Positions 25,901 through 32,552 of a DNA stretch of 64,000 nt are shown here, piece after piece. Within the stretch, counting starts at the first letter, position 1, and each line of letters begins with the position of its first letter. Under the pieces are notes generated by a model that saw only the letters and a program-made list of their open reading frames with translations, had not been told where the DNA came from and made no database searches. The stretch lies in NCBI GenBank assembly GCA_964236585.1, contig CAXSFE010000003.1:1-64000 (forward strand). Direction: 5' to 3'. Both the position numbers and the translations under genes were made by a program. Origin of the DNA: CAXSEF01 sp964236585. GTDB lineage: Bacteria; Pseudomonadota; Alphaproteobacteria; Acetobacterales; Acetobacteraceae.

Positions 25901-25917
25901 TGACCTCGGGCCGCTGA
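22906..25917 (+). CDS. putA: Bifunctional proline dehydrogenase / L-glutamate-gamma-semialdehyde dehydrogenase
   Basis: A 1003-aa PutA of the short type without an N-terminal ribbon-helix-helix DNA-binding domain, so it is a pure enzyme and not an autorepressor. Residues about 190-490 form the FAD-dependent proline dehydrogenase barrel (RLMVRLVKGAYWDTEIKRAQ, TYAPVGGHADLLAYLVRRLL). Residues about 520-1000 form the aldehyde dehydrogenase half, with catalytic Cys796 in GQRCSALRL, the Glu motif ETGGINAMVVD and WNFPLAIFTGQ. Substrate is channelled from proline through P5C to glutamate. It directly follows ornithine cyclodeaminase, linking ornithine to glutamate. Confidence 0.96.
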   Translation: MPDIGPGADTGAGRGLGLLDDVAYAPDEAALLRPLLDRAALSRDREARVDAHATRLIGAIRTRGGLGGLEEMLREYSLSTREGLALMVLAEALLRVPDSRTADALIEDKLGAADFTRPHDAPGAAPLVNASAWALALSSRVIQPHETPEGVLAQAVKRLGVPAVRAATRQAMRVMGGHFVLGQTINEALRRAGSRAGRVYRYSFDMLGEGARTADDAAQYARSYADAIEAIGRAAGNRPLPDRPGISVKLSALHPRYEATSHARVMAELVPLVTTLARAARAHDLNFTIDAEEQDRLQLSLAVIEAVLPDPVLAGWDGFGLAVQAYGRRALPTIDAIAGLAERLDRRLMVRLVKGAYWDTEIKRAQERGLDGYPVLTRKPATDLAYLACAERLLALRPRLYPQFATHNALTVASILERAGGSDGYEFQRLHGMGDALYAALLRDHPTLAVRTYAPVGGHADLLAYLVRRLLENGANSSFVAQAADPSVPIARLLQRPADALRTAPEHPLPLPAALFPGRRNSAGVEFGDHASLQALLDEVAAGRARPPAPPAAAIPLDAAMQTAHRAQPAWDALGPDPRASALDRAADLVEAERGPLLALLVDEAGKTLDDALSELRETVDFLRYYAAQARELFRPQTLPGPTGESNTLTRHGRGAWACISPWNFPLAIFTGQVAAALAAGNGVLAKPAPQTPRIAAAAVRLLHRAGVPPDVLHLAPADAGPALVAHPLTAGVAFTGSTATARAINRALAAKDGPIVPLIAETGGINAMVVDATALPEQVADDAVTSAFRSAGQRCSALRLICVQADVADRIAAMIAGAAAELRLGDPADPATHIGPVIDEAAKDRLDRHIISMKATARTLHAGHAPPGRFVAPHLFEIERASDLGEEVFGPVLHLVRWRADRLDPLLEALAATGYGLTLGVQSRVDTFVARVLSRVPAGNAYVNRSMIGAVVGSQPFGGQGLSGTGPKAGGPDYLRRFATERTVTVNTAAAGGNAALLTSGR

Positions 25918-25932
25918 CCCGCATGGTGCGGG

Positions 25933-26054
25933 CAGCAAGGTCGGGCTCTGCCCCAACCCGCCAGGGACGAGCCGCCCCTGGACCGGCCTCCCTTAAGAAT
26001 CGAATTCCAAAGGCTCGCCTTTGGCGGAGTTTGAGGCAGAGCCTCAACCTTGCC
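25933..26054. repeat. R-type mosaic palindromic repeat, full copy (R5)
   Basis: Left half a decayed GGGC-TCT-GCCC hairpin plus CAGGGACG-AGC-CGCCCCTG; CTTAAG; right half CCAAAGGC-TCG-CCTTTGG plus TTGAGGC-AGA-GCCTCAA. Left end CAGCAAGG, right end CCTTGCC. Its right half overlaps the 5' end of the DUF3833 gene. Confidence 0.9.
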
Positions 26055-26555
26055 TTTCTTCCCTGCGCCCTCTCCGCCTGCGCCGCCGTCCTCCCGCCCT
26101 CCGCCTTCGACGGCGCCCAGCCCGAGTTCCGCCCCGACACTGCCTTCGCCGGGACCACCTCCTCCTCCGGCGTGCTGGAGGACGCGTCCGGCGCCCCCAC
26201 CCGCCGCTTCCACGTCACCGGCACCGGCGACGTCCTGCCCGACGCCACCCTGCGCCTCGCCCAGGACATCACCTTCGACCACGACCCCCCCACCCACCGC
26301 ACCTGGCTGCTGCGCCGCCTCGACGACCACCACTACGCCGGCACCCTGACCGACGCGTCCGGCCCGGTCCGCGCCGAGGCCTATGGCCCGCTGTTCCACC
26401 TGCGCTACCCGATGAAGAGCCCGTTCGCCGGCACCATGGAGCAGTGGCTCTACCTCCAGCCGGACGGCCGCACCGTGGTCAACGAGGCCACCGTGCGCGT
26501 CCTCGGCGTCGTCGTCGCCCACCTCTCCGAGCGCATCACCCGCGAGACGCCCTGA
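26031..26555 (+). CDS. DUF3833-like putative lipoprotein; start lies in repeat R5
   Basis: About 174 aa. From residue 22 on it matches the DUF3833 type (FDGAQPEFRPDTAFAGTTSS, GVLEDASGAP, QDITFDHD, YPMKSPFAGTMEQWLYLQ). Members are usually outer-envelope lipoproteins of unknown function with a short signal ending in a lipobox. Here a lipobox-like LSAC is seen, but upstream of it no start codon exists outside repeat R5. The best start is a TTG at 26031 inside the repeat, giving MRQSLNLAFLPCALSAC; the only ATG (25923) would add 36 repeat-encoded residues. I read this as a repeat that replaced the original 5' end. It could instead be a 5'-truncated pseudogene. Confidence 0.65.
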   Translation: MRQSLNLAFLPCALSACAAVLPPSAFDGAQPEFRPDTAFAGTTSSSGVLEDASGAPTRRFHVTGTGDVLPDATLRLAQDITFDHDPPTHRTWLLRRLDDHHYAGTLTDASGPVRAEAYGPLFHLRYPMKSPFAGTMEQWLYLQPDGRTVVNEATVRVLGVVVAHLSERITRETP

Positions 26556-26570
26556 GCCGGGGGCACGCGG

Positions 26571-26698
26571 AAGAAGGCAAGGCTGGGCTCTGCCCAGACC
26601 CGCAAAGGGCCGGAGGCCCTTTGATCCCTTGACTTAAGTCCAGGTTTCCAAAGGCTCGGCCTTCGGCGGGGTCCAGGGGCAGAGCCCCTGGCCTTCCT
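26571..26698. repeat. R-type mosaic palindromic repeat, full copy (R6)
   Basis: Left half TGGGC-TCT-GCCCA plus AAAGGGCC-GG-AGGCCCTTT; CTTAAG; right half a CCAAAGGC-TCGG-CCTTCGG inner hairpin plus CCAGGGGC-AGA-GCCCCTGG. Left end AAGGCAAGG, right end CCTTCC. Lies between convergent genes. Confidence 0.92.
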
Positions 26699-26774
26699 CG
26701 CCTGCCGCTCCCCCGCCCCGGCAACGATGGCGGCCCGGACCTTCCAGCCCGGCGCCGCTTCCACCCGGCCGCAC

Positions 26775-28157
26775 CTACCCCGCCAGGTCGCGGAACCCCC
26801 GGTGCAGCTCGAACTCCGGCGACGTCACGGTGCGCTCCACCTGCGCCACCCTGGCCTCGACCGCCGCCAGACGCTGCTGCAGCACCGCCACCTCCGGGTC
26901 GCGCGACCGCGCCGGCGCCACGCCCGCGCCCGTCCGCCCACCCCCACCCCCGGCTCCACCGCCCGCGACGCCTCTGCCCCAGCCGTCCCGCAGCGAGGCC
27001 GGCCGCCGCTGCCGTGCCACCCGCGCCCGCATTGCCAGACCCGCCGCCGCCAGCACCGCCACCCCGACCAGCCCTGGTGCCAGCCAGCCGGGCGTCCGGG
27101 CCGAGCTGGGCGGCGAGACACCGAACGTCATCGTGGGCATCGCCGGCATCGTGGGCATCGTTGGCATTGGCGGCATCGGTGGTGTCGGCGGCATCGCCGG
27201 CATCGGCGGCATCGCTGGCATCCCCGCCGCACCTCCGCCCGCCTGGGCCACCCCCGCCGGCGGCTCGCCCACCGTCACCGAGCCGCCCCCCGTCGCCACC
27301 TGCGTCAGCGTACCCTCGACCCGTGCGACATCGATGTCCGAGCCTCCGCTCGCCACCAGCCGCGCATCCCGCACGGTTGTCCCCAGGTGCAGGTCGCTGC
27401 CCCCCGACAGCGTCGCCGTGACCTCCCCGACCCGCCCCGTGCCCACCGACACGTCGCCGCCGCCGCCGCCGACCACCTCCAGCGTGTCCAGCGACGCGGT
27501 GCCGACCGCCACGTCCCCCGACCCCCCGATCCGCAGCACCGCCGCCCCCGACGCCGCGCCCACCGCCAGGTCGCCGCCGCCCCCCAGCGTCGCCTCCAGT
27601 CGCTCCGACACCGACGCGACCCGTACGTCGCCACCCCCGGCCTGCGACAGCCGCAGCACCCGCAGCGCCCCGAAATCCGCCTCCCCGCCACCGTGCAGCA
27701 CCGCATCCACCGGCCCGCCCATCGCGCCCACGTGCCACGCGGCCCCCCCGGACAGGCTGACCGCCAGCCCCGGCGACACGCGCACCACCAGCCGCTCCGC
27801 CCTGCGCCCGCACGCCCCCCCGACCCGCACGACCTCGCCCCCACCCGCGGACAGCCCCGGCCCCGACCCTGCCGGCTCCGCCCCGAGGCTGACCTGCCCG
27901 GCCTCGCCCACGCGCACCAGGAACGGGTCCTCCCGCAGCTCCACCACCTCTGCGCACGGCTCCTCGATCGCGAGCGAACGGCCTGTCGCGCGCCGCTCCC
28001 CTGCCCCGACCTGCGCCCCGCTGCCGCCAGCCTGCCCCTGCGACCGCGCGCCGTGCCCGGGCACGGCCGCCAGCATCGCCGCCACCAGCAACACCTCTCC
28101 CAGCGCCGCGACCGCCCGCCGCACCGCCGCCGCCCGCACCGCCCGGCTCCCGCTCAT
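26775..28157 (-). CDS. Hybrid envelope protein: DUF2807-like beta domain, Met-Pro repeat, TM, PspC-like tail
   Basis: A 460-aa protein in the psp operon. Residues 11-38 form a signal/anchor helix. Residues about 125-297 are short Gly-rich beta repeats (GGGDLAVG, GGSGDVAVG, GGSDLHLG, GGSDIDV), the pattern of the head-GIN/DUF2807 right-handed beta-helix. Residues 313-343 are a Met-Pro repeat encoded by 9-bp tandem units. A membrane helix lies at 357-377. The tail has a coiled coil (423-445) and ends in TSPEFELHRGFRDL, resembling the C-terminus of alphaproteobacterial PspC. The start overlaps the upstream stop (ATGA). It may be the envelope-stress sensor that replaces PspC. Function is inferred. 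Confidence 0.72.
   Translation of the reverse strand: MSGSRAVRAAAVRRAVAALGEVLLVAAMLAAVPGHGARSQGQAGGSGAQVGAGERRATGRSLAIEEPCAEVVELREDPFLVRVGEAGQVSLGAEPAGSGPGLSAGGGEVVRVGGACGRRAERLVVRVSPGLAVSLSGGAAWHVGAMGGPVDAVLHGGGEADFGALRVLRLSQAGGGDVRVASVSERLEATLGGGGDLAVGAASGAAVLRIGGSGDVAVGTASLDTLEVVGGGGGDVSVGTGRVGEVTATLSGGSDLHLGTTVRDARLVASGGSDIDVARVEGTLTQVATGGGSVTVGEPPAGVAQAGGGAAGMPAMPPMPAMPPTPPMPPMPTMPTMPAMPTMTFGVSPPSSARTPGWLAPGLVGVAVLAAAGLAMRARVARQRRPASLRDGWGRGVAGGGAGGGGGRTGAGVAPARSRDPEVAVLQQRLAAVEARVAQVERTVTSPEFELHRGFRDLAG
27127..27230 (-). repeat. In-frame 9-bp tandem repeat encoding Met-Pro
   Basis: About ten imperfect copies of a 9-bp unit (minus strand ATGCCGSCG and variants) inside the hybrid Psp protein, encoding MPPMPAMPPTPPMPPMPTMP and on to TM. 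Because the unit is a multiple of three, copy-number changes stay in frame, so the linker length may vary among strains. Confidence 0.85.
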
Positions 28158-28366
28158 CCTCGTGCCCGGCTGCGCCAGCCTGGCAGGTCCGCGTCGAGCA
28201 CCCGCTCCAGCGCCTCGATCCTCTCCTCCAGCCGCTCCGCCGTCCGCAGCGCCCCCTCCAGCGCCGGCCCGCCGCTCCCGCTCCCCGCGCTCCGCCCCCG
28301 CGCGAACAGGCGCATCGCCACCAGCAGCAGCACGAAGACGAAGATCGTCACCAGGTCCCAGTCCAT
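28154..28366 (-). CDS. PspB-like small membrane protein
   Basis: A 70-aa protein with one N-terminal membrane helix (about residues 5-22), a basic loop, a coiled coil (about 38-58) and the ending LDADLPGWRSR, which matches the ILDAEHPNWR ending of PspB. PspB sits in the inner membrane and helps relay envelope stress to PspA. The ATG has GGGGTGAG upstream. The gene follows pspA at 59 bp and overlaps the hybrid gene by 4 bp. In E. coli PspB pairs with PspC, here presumably with the hybrid protein. Confidence 0.75.
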   Translation of the reverse strand: MDWDLVTIFVFVLLLVAMRLFARGRSAGSGSGGPALEGALRTAERLEERIEALERVLDADLPGWRSRARG

Positions 28367-28425
28367 CGCTCACCCCCGCCCAGCCCCGTCCACACGCGCC
28401 CCGCGCACCCGCGCCGCGCCCGCGC

Positions 28426-29133
28426 TCACTCCACGCCCTGCGCCCCCTTGTCCAGCCGCCGCTTCATCGCCGCCAGCTCGTCCTCCACCGCCGCCTCGGA
28501 CTCCAGCCCCGCCAGCTCCGCCTCCAGCCCCGCCGGCCCAACCTGCGCGCCCCCGCGCGCGCCCGGCCGCCCGATGTCGTACGCCTCCACCCGCCCCTCC
28601 GCCTCGTCGAGCCTGCGCTCCACCGTCTCGAACCGCTCGAACGCGTCCGCCACCCTCTGGTCGTGCAGCGACGCGCGCAGCTGCAGCCGGCTCGCCGCGA
28701 TCTTGCCCCGCGTCGACAGCGCCTTCTCCCGCGAGCGCGCGTCCGTCAACTTGGCCTGCAGTCGCGCGATGTCGTCGGACTGCGCCGCCAGGCCCTCCAC
28801 CACCTGGTCGAGCTGCCCCTGCGCCGCCTCGCGCGCCCGCCCCGCGTTCAGCCGCGCCTGCAGCGCCAGCCGCGCCAGGTCCTCCCGCCCGCGCGACAGC
28901 GCCAGCTCCGCCTTGCGCGCCCACTCCGCCTCGTCGCGCGCCAGCCCCTCCAGCCGACGCGCCAGCTCGCGCCGCTCGGCGATCGTGCGCACCGTCTGCG
29001 AGCGCACCTCGACCAGCGTGTCCTCCATCTCCTGGATCACCAGCCGGATGATCTTCTGCGGGTCCTCCGCACTCGCCAGGATCGAGTTCAGGTTCGAGTT
29101 CACGATGTCGGACAGTCTCGAGAAGATGCCCAC
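28426..29133 (-). CDS. pspA: Phage shock protein A
   Basis: A 235-aa PspA/IM30 protein: a nearly all-helical coiled coil that binds stressed inner membrane and inhibits PspF. It starts MGIFSRLSDIVNSNLNSIL, the amphipathic N-terminal helix typical of the family, and shows the conserved EDPQKIIRLVIQEMEDTLVEVR block. The start codon is GTG with CAGGAG about 9 nt upstream. It is the first gene of a minus-strand operon (pspA, PspB-like, hybrid) and is divergent from pspF, with repeat R7 between them. I find no good sigma-54 promoter in the 267-bp spacer. Confidence 0.95.
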   Translation of the reverse strand: MGIFSRLSDIVNSNLNSILASAEDPQKIIRLVIQEMEDTLVEVRSQTVRTIAERRELARRLEGLARDEAEWARKAELALSRGREDLARLALQARLNAGRAREAAQGQLDQVVEGLAAQSDDIARLQAKLTDARSREKALSTRGKIAASRLQLRASLHDQRVADAFERFETVERRLDEAEGRVEAYDIGRPGARGGAQVGPAGLEAELAGLESEAAVEDELAAMKRRLDKGAQGVE

Positions 29134-29212
29134 GGGGCGCGCTCCTGATGCCGGCGGAAAGGAAGGACGCTGACGGCCAGCCGGATCATACGGCCGCCAG
29201 GCCGAGCTTCGA

Positions 29213-29352
29213 AAGGAAGTAAGCCTGGGCTCTGCCCAGACCCGCCAGGGGCGAGCCGCCCCTGGACCGGCCTCCATGGAGTCTCAGGCCGGCGACCGGA
29301 GTCTCCAGGGGCGCCGGGGTCCGGGGGGCGGCCTCGCCCCCCGGCCTTGCCT
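29213..29352. repeat. R-type mosaic palindromic repeat, variant copy (R7)
   Basis: Left half TGGGC-TCT-GCCCA plus CAGGGGCG-AGC-CGCCCCTG is intact. The centre is not CTTAAG but a rearranged CATGGAGTCTC segment. The right half is an unusual type, CCGGGGGGC-GGC-CTCGCCCCCCGG region. Left end GGAAGTAAG, right end CCTTGCC. It occupies about half of the pspA-pspF regulatory spacer. Confidence 0.8.
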
Positions 29353-29400
29353 GCCTGCCTTCGGCCGCGCACGCTCCGCCGCTGCAAGGAGTCCCGAAGA

Positions 29401-30615
29401 GTGGCGCTTTCCGCCAGATACTCGCCCCCCGAGACACAGACCCCGATCGGCGAGGCCGAGTGCTTCACCGCCATGCTGGCCCATGTCTCGACCCTGGCGC
29501 CGATCGAGCGGCCGGTATTGGTGATCGGCGAACGCGGCACTGGCAAGGAGCTGGTCGCCGCCCGCCTTGCTCTCCTCTCGCCGCGCTGGGACCGCCCGTT
29601 CCTCAAGCTGAACTGCGCCGCGCTCCCGGACACCCTGCTCGACAGCGAGCTGTTCGGCCACGAGGCCGGCGCCTTCACCGGGGCGCAGCGCCGCCGCCAG
29701 GGCCGCTTCGAGCAGGCCGACGGCGGCACGCTCTTCCTCGACGAGATCGCCACCGCCTCGCCCGCCGTGCAGGAGAAGCTGCTCCGCGTCCTCGAGTACG
29801 GCCGGTTCGAGCGCGTCGGCGGCACGGACACCGTCGCCGTCGACGTGCGCGTGGTCGCCGCCACCAACGCCGACCTGCCGGCGATGGCGCGCGACGGCCG
29901 CTTCCGCGCCGACCTGCTCGATCGCCTGGCCTTCGACGTCGTCACCGTTCCCCCGCTGCGCGCGCGCGCCGACGACATCCCCCGCCTCGCAGAGCACTTC
30001 GCCCAGCGCATGTCCGTCGAGCTGGGCCGCCGCGGCTTCCCCGGCTTCGCCCCCGCCGTCATCCGCCGCCTGGCCGCCCACCCCTGGCCCGGCAACGTCC
30101 GCGAGCTGCGCAACGCCGTGGAGCGCAGCGTCGCGCTCAACCCCCGCCCGGAACGCCCGCTCGCCGACCTCCGCCTGGACCCGTTCGACAGCCCGTTCCG
30201 TCCGTTGCCCGACCACGCCCCGCGCCGTGCCGGCGAACCCGCACGCGGCACTCCGGGGCACCCCGGCGACCCGGAGGCCCACCCCGACCCGCTCCGCCAG
30301 CCCCTGGAGGGCCGGTCCGGGGAGGGCGCCGGCCAGGCCCGAACCGGCGATGGCCCTACCTCGGCCGGCTGGGCAGGGCGGGGGCCGCCGGCCCCGTCGG
30401 ACTACACCGGCCGGGTGCGCCGCTTCGAGGCCGCCCTGTTGCGCGACGCCCTGGAGCACACCCGCTTCAACCAGGCCGCCGCCGCTCGCCTGCTCGGCCT
30501 CGGCTACCACCAGTTCCGCCATCACCTGCGGTCCCACGCCATGCTCGACGCCGCGCGCCCGGCCAAGTCGGTCGACGTCCCGCCGCCCGCCGCCGGCGCG
30601 GACGAGGTCGCGTAG
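29401..30615 (+). CDS. pspF: Sigma-54-dependent activator PspF
   Basis: A 404-aa enhancer-binding protein with no N-terminal receiver domain, as in PspF, which is instead restrained by PspA. The AAA+ domain shows Walker A GERGTGKE (43-50), the sigma-54-contacting loop GAFTGA (90-95) and Walker B LFLDEI (111-116). The Fis-type HTH is near 357-378. Between them, residues about 265-335 form a Pro/Gly-rich low-complexity insert that E. coli PspF (about 325 aa) lacks. The start is a GTG with AAGGAG about 9 nt upstream. Divergent from pspA. The 3' end overlaps the convergent small gene by 94 bp. Confidence 0.92.
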   Translation: MALSARYSPPETQTPIGEAECFTAMLAHVSTLAPIERPVLVIGERGTGKELVAARLALLSPRWDRPFLKLNCAALPDTLLDSELFGHEAGAFTGAQRRRQGRFEQADGGTLFLDEIATASPAVQEKLLRVLEYGRFERVGGTDTVAVDVRVVAATNADLPAMARDGRFRADLLDRLAFDVVTVPPLRARADDIPRLAEHFAQRMSVELGRRGFPGFAPAVIRRLAAHPWPGNVRELRNAVERSVALNPRPERPLADLRLDPFDSPFRPLPDHAPRRAGEPARGTPGHPGDPEAHPDPLRQPLEGRSGEGAGQARTGDGPTSAGWAGRGPPAPSDYTGRVRRFEAALLRDALEHTRFNQAAAARLLGLGYHQFRHHLRSHAMLDAARPAKSVDVPPPAAGADEVA

Positions 30616-30878
30616 CCCGCCAGGCTCGCCTGCACCCCGCGCTCCGCCTGCACGAACCCCCAGCCGCCCAGCCCGGCGCACGCCAGCAGCACGGCGCCCA
30701 GCCCCGCCCCCATCGCCGCCCGCATCGCGACGCCCGACGTGCCGAACGCGGCGGGCTCCGCCAGGTCGCGCGGCACGAACGTCGACGACGCCCGGGTCGG
30801 CGCCGGGCGGGCCGGCAGACGGCGGACGCGGGCTGCGGGAAATGCGACGAGGGTGGCGGTCTGGGACACGACAGGCAT
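30522..30878 (-). CDS. Small single-pass membrane protein, putative Psp-regulon member
   Basis: A 118-aa protein of unknown family. It has a basic N-terminal half, then a hydrophobic helix (AMGAGLGAVLLACAGLGGWGFVQ), then a Gly/Ser/Ala-rich tail. The ATG has AGGAG at 7-nt spacing. A sigma-54-type promoter lies about 50 bp upstream, next to an IHF-like site, and the neighbouring gene is pspF, so induction by envelope stress is plausible. It is convergent with pspF, and the last 94 bp overlap it. No homologue is recognised. The clear RBS and promoter support it as a real gene. Confidence 0.6.
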   Translation of the reverse strand: MPVVSQTATLVAFPAARVRRLPARPAPTRASSTFVPRDLAEPAAFGTSGVAMRAAMGAGLGAVLLACAGLGGWGFVQAERGVQASLAGYATSSAPAAGGGTSTDLAGRAASSMAWDRR

Positions 30879-30925
30879 GGAACATCTCCTGGAGAGCGGC
30901 CGGATCAGCCGGACACGACAAGCTT

Positions 30926-30941
30926 TGCATGCCCCGTGCCA
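30926..30941 (-). promoter_or_regulatory. Candidate sigma-54 promoter
   Basis: Minus strand TGGCACGGGGCATGCA. It has the -24 GG and -12 GC dinucleotides exactly 10 nt apart and matches the TGGCAC-N5-TTGCA pattern except for one T to A change at the -12 box. It points to the gene starting at 30878, giving a 5' leader of about 35-40 nt. Confidence 0.65.
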
Positions 30942-30956
30942 CACGACCCTGAACTA

Positions 30957-30979
30957 CAAACCATTGAAAAACATATGTT
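30957..30979. promoter_or_regulatory. IHF-like site and AACATATGTT palindrome upstream of the sigma-54 promoter
   Basis: Minus strand 30969-30957 reads TTTCAATGGTTTG, one mismatch from the IHF consensus WATCAANNNNTTR. The adjacent 30970-30979 is a perfect 10-bp palindrome, a possible activator (PspF) site. The surrounding sequence (30945-31080) is strikingly AT-rich for this genome. Confidence 0.4.
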
Positions 30980-31362
30980 ATTCTAGGAGCACTTTCGCTG
31001 CTCAATCTCGATGTGGCAGATGACGCCATCATCGTGGCGGTTTCGGCCATAACATCAGAAAATACTAGAACCCGGCATCTTGCGCGCTCTCGGCAGGGCG
31101 CGCTCGCGGCACATCCGCCAAGGATGAACAGGCAGAAGGGCGCCGCAGGAACCATGGCGCTGCGAACACCGACCTTGCTCGCGGGCGAGAACGACCGGGG
31201 CGGTCGCCGGTCCTCTCCATCAAGTCCGAACTGCCGGCCCCTCACCCAGGCGCCGCGACCTCGCTTCGAGACGGATTCTCAAGGCAATCGCCTTGAGCGG
31301 AGTCCAGAGGCAGAGCCTCTGGCCTTCCTTCCCCACGCCCCGCCCCTGCCCGCCGTGCCTTG
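30980..31362. other. Spacer between the small psp gene and the MFS gene
   Basis: No gene supported. The first 100 bp are AT-rich and probably regulatory for the small gene. 31100-31260 shows nothing recognisable. Half-repeat R8 occupies 31270-31332, next to the MFS stop codon. Confidence 0.6.
31270..31332. repeat. R-type repeat, half copy (R8)
   Basis: A single half: CTCAAGGC-AATC-GCCTTGAG plus CCAGAGGC-AGA-GCCTCTGG, then CCTTCC. The CTTAAG centre and the other half are absent. Confidence 0.88.
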
Positions 31363-32526
31363 TCAGTCTGCCGCTCGCCCCCGCGTGCCCCAGACCAGCC
31401 CCATCGACGCCACGGCTGCCGCGGCCGCAGCAAGGAACGCCGCCGGCAGCCCGAACCCTGCCGCGACGACCCCGGTGACCGGCCCGGCCGCCCCCAGCCC
31501 GAGGTCGAAGCACGCGAGGAACGCGCCGAGCGCCACGCCCCGGCTGTCCGCCGGCACCCTGCGCACCGCCTCGACGCCCAGCGCCGGGAACACCAGCGAG
31601 TAGCCGAGCCCGGTGACCGCCGTGCCCAGCAGCGCCGCCGCCGGCGCCGGCGCGAGTGCGACGATCAGCAGCCCCGCCGCCTCGATGGCCAGGGCCGCGA
31701 GCGCCACGCGCGCCCCGCCCAGCCGGTCCGGCAGCCCGGCGAACAGCAGCCGCGCCGCGATGTAGGCCGCCCCGAACGCCGTCAGCGCCAGCCCCGCCCC
31801 CGGCCAGCCGAGCGCCGCGTAGCGCAGCGCCAGGAACGCCGCGATGGTCCCGAACCCCGCCGAGGCCAGCACCATGCCGAGCCCCTGCGCCCAGATCGCC
31901 CTGACCACCCCGCCCAGCGACGCGCGCGGCCCGCCCGCAACCCGCAGGTCGCGCTGCGCCCATGCCACAGGCACCGCCAGCAGCGGCATCACCGCCGTAG
32001 CCCCCGCGACCGCGGGAAACCCGCCCACCGAGGCGAGCACCGCCCCGAGCGGCGCCCCCAGCGCCAGCGCGCCGTACATCGCGATGCCGATCCACGCCAT
32101 CGCCCGCCCGGCGTGGCGCGGCCCGACGCGGGTGACCGCCCACGCCATGACCCCCGTGGTGAACAGGCTGTCGCCGAGCCCCAGCGCCACCCGGCCCAAA
32201 GCCAGCCAGGCCAGCCCCGCGCCCGGCGCCAGCACCGACATCGCATACGCCGGCCCGGTGAGCGCGGTGACCCCCAGCCCGAGCAGCACGACAGCCCTCG
32301 GCCCGCGCCGGTCCGACGCAGCACCCGCGAGCTGGCGCGTCAGCAGGGTGACGGCCGCGGACAGCCCGATGACCGCGCCCACGGTCGCCGTGCCGTGGCC
32401 GAGCGAGGCCACCTGCACCGGCAGGGTGGAGAGCGGCACCCCCACCGCCGCGTAGCCGAGGAACACGACCAGCGCGAACGGCAGGAGCAGCGTGGTGACG
32501 CGGGGCTCGGGAGGGGCAGGGTCCAT
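31363..32526 (-). CDS. MFS transporter
   Basis: A 387-aa, 12-helix major facilitator protein. It resembles small drug/sugar efflux carriers of the YhhS/YfcJ kind. The loop 2-3 signature is present in altered form (GAASDRRGPRAVV). Charged residues are few. The ATG has only a weak RBS. It is flanked by R8 downstream and R9 upstream and has no operon partner. The substrate cannot be predicted. Confidence 0.82.
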   Translation of the reverse strand: MDPAPPEPRVTTLLLPFALVVFLGYAAVGVPLSTLPVQVASLGHGTATVGAVIGLSAAVTLLTRQLAGAASDRRGPRAVVLLGLGVTALTGPAYAMSVLAPGAGLAWLALGRVALGLGDSLFTTGVMAWAVTRVGPRHAGRAMAWIGIAMYGALALGAPLGAVLASVGGFPAVAGATAVMPLLAVPVAWAQRDLRVAGGPRASLGGVVRAIWAQGLGMVLASAGFGTIAAFLALRYAALGWPGAGLALTAFGAAYIAARLLFAGLPDRLGGARVALAALAIEAAGLLIVALAPAPAAALLGTAVTGLGYSLVFPALGVEAVRRVPADSRGVALGAFLACFDLGLGAAGPVTGVVAAGFGLPAAFLAAAAAAVASMGLVWGTRGRAAD

Positions 32527-32552
32527 GCACAGCGCCTAGGGCGCCGGCAGGG

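Noticed and set aside
29134..29400. A sigma-54 promoter for pspA
   Set aside because: I looked for GG-N10-GC on the minus strand upstream of the GTG. Candidates such as CTGGCCGTCAGCG lack the -12 GC at the right distance.
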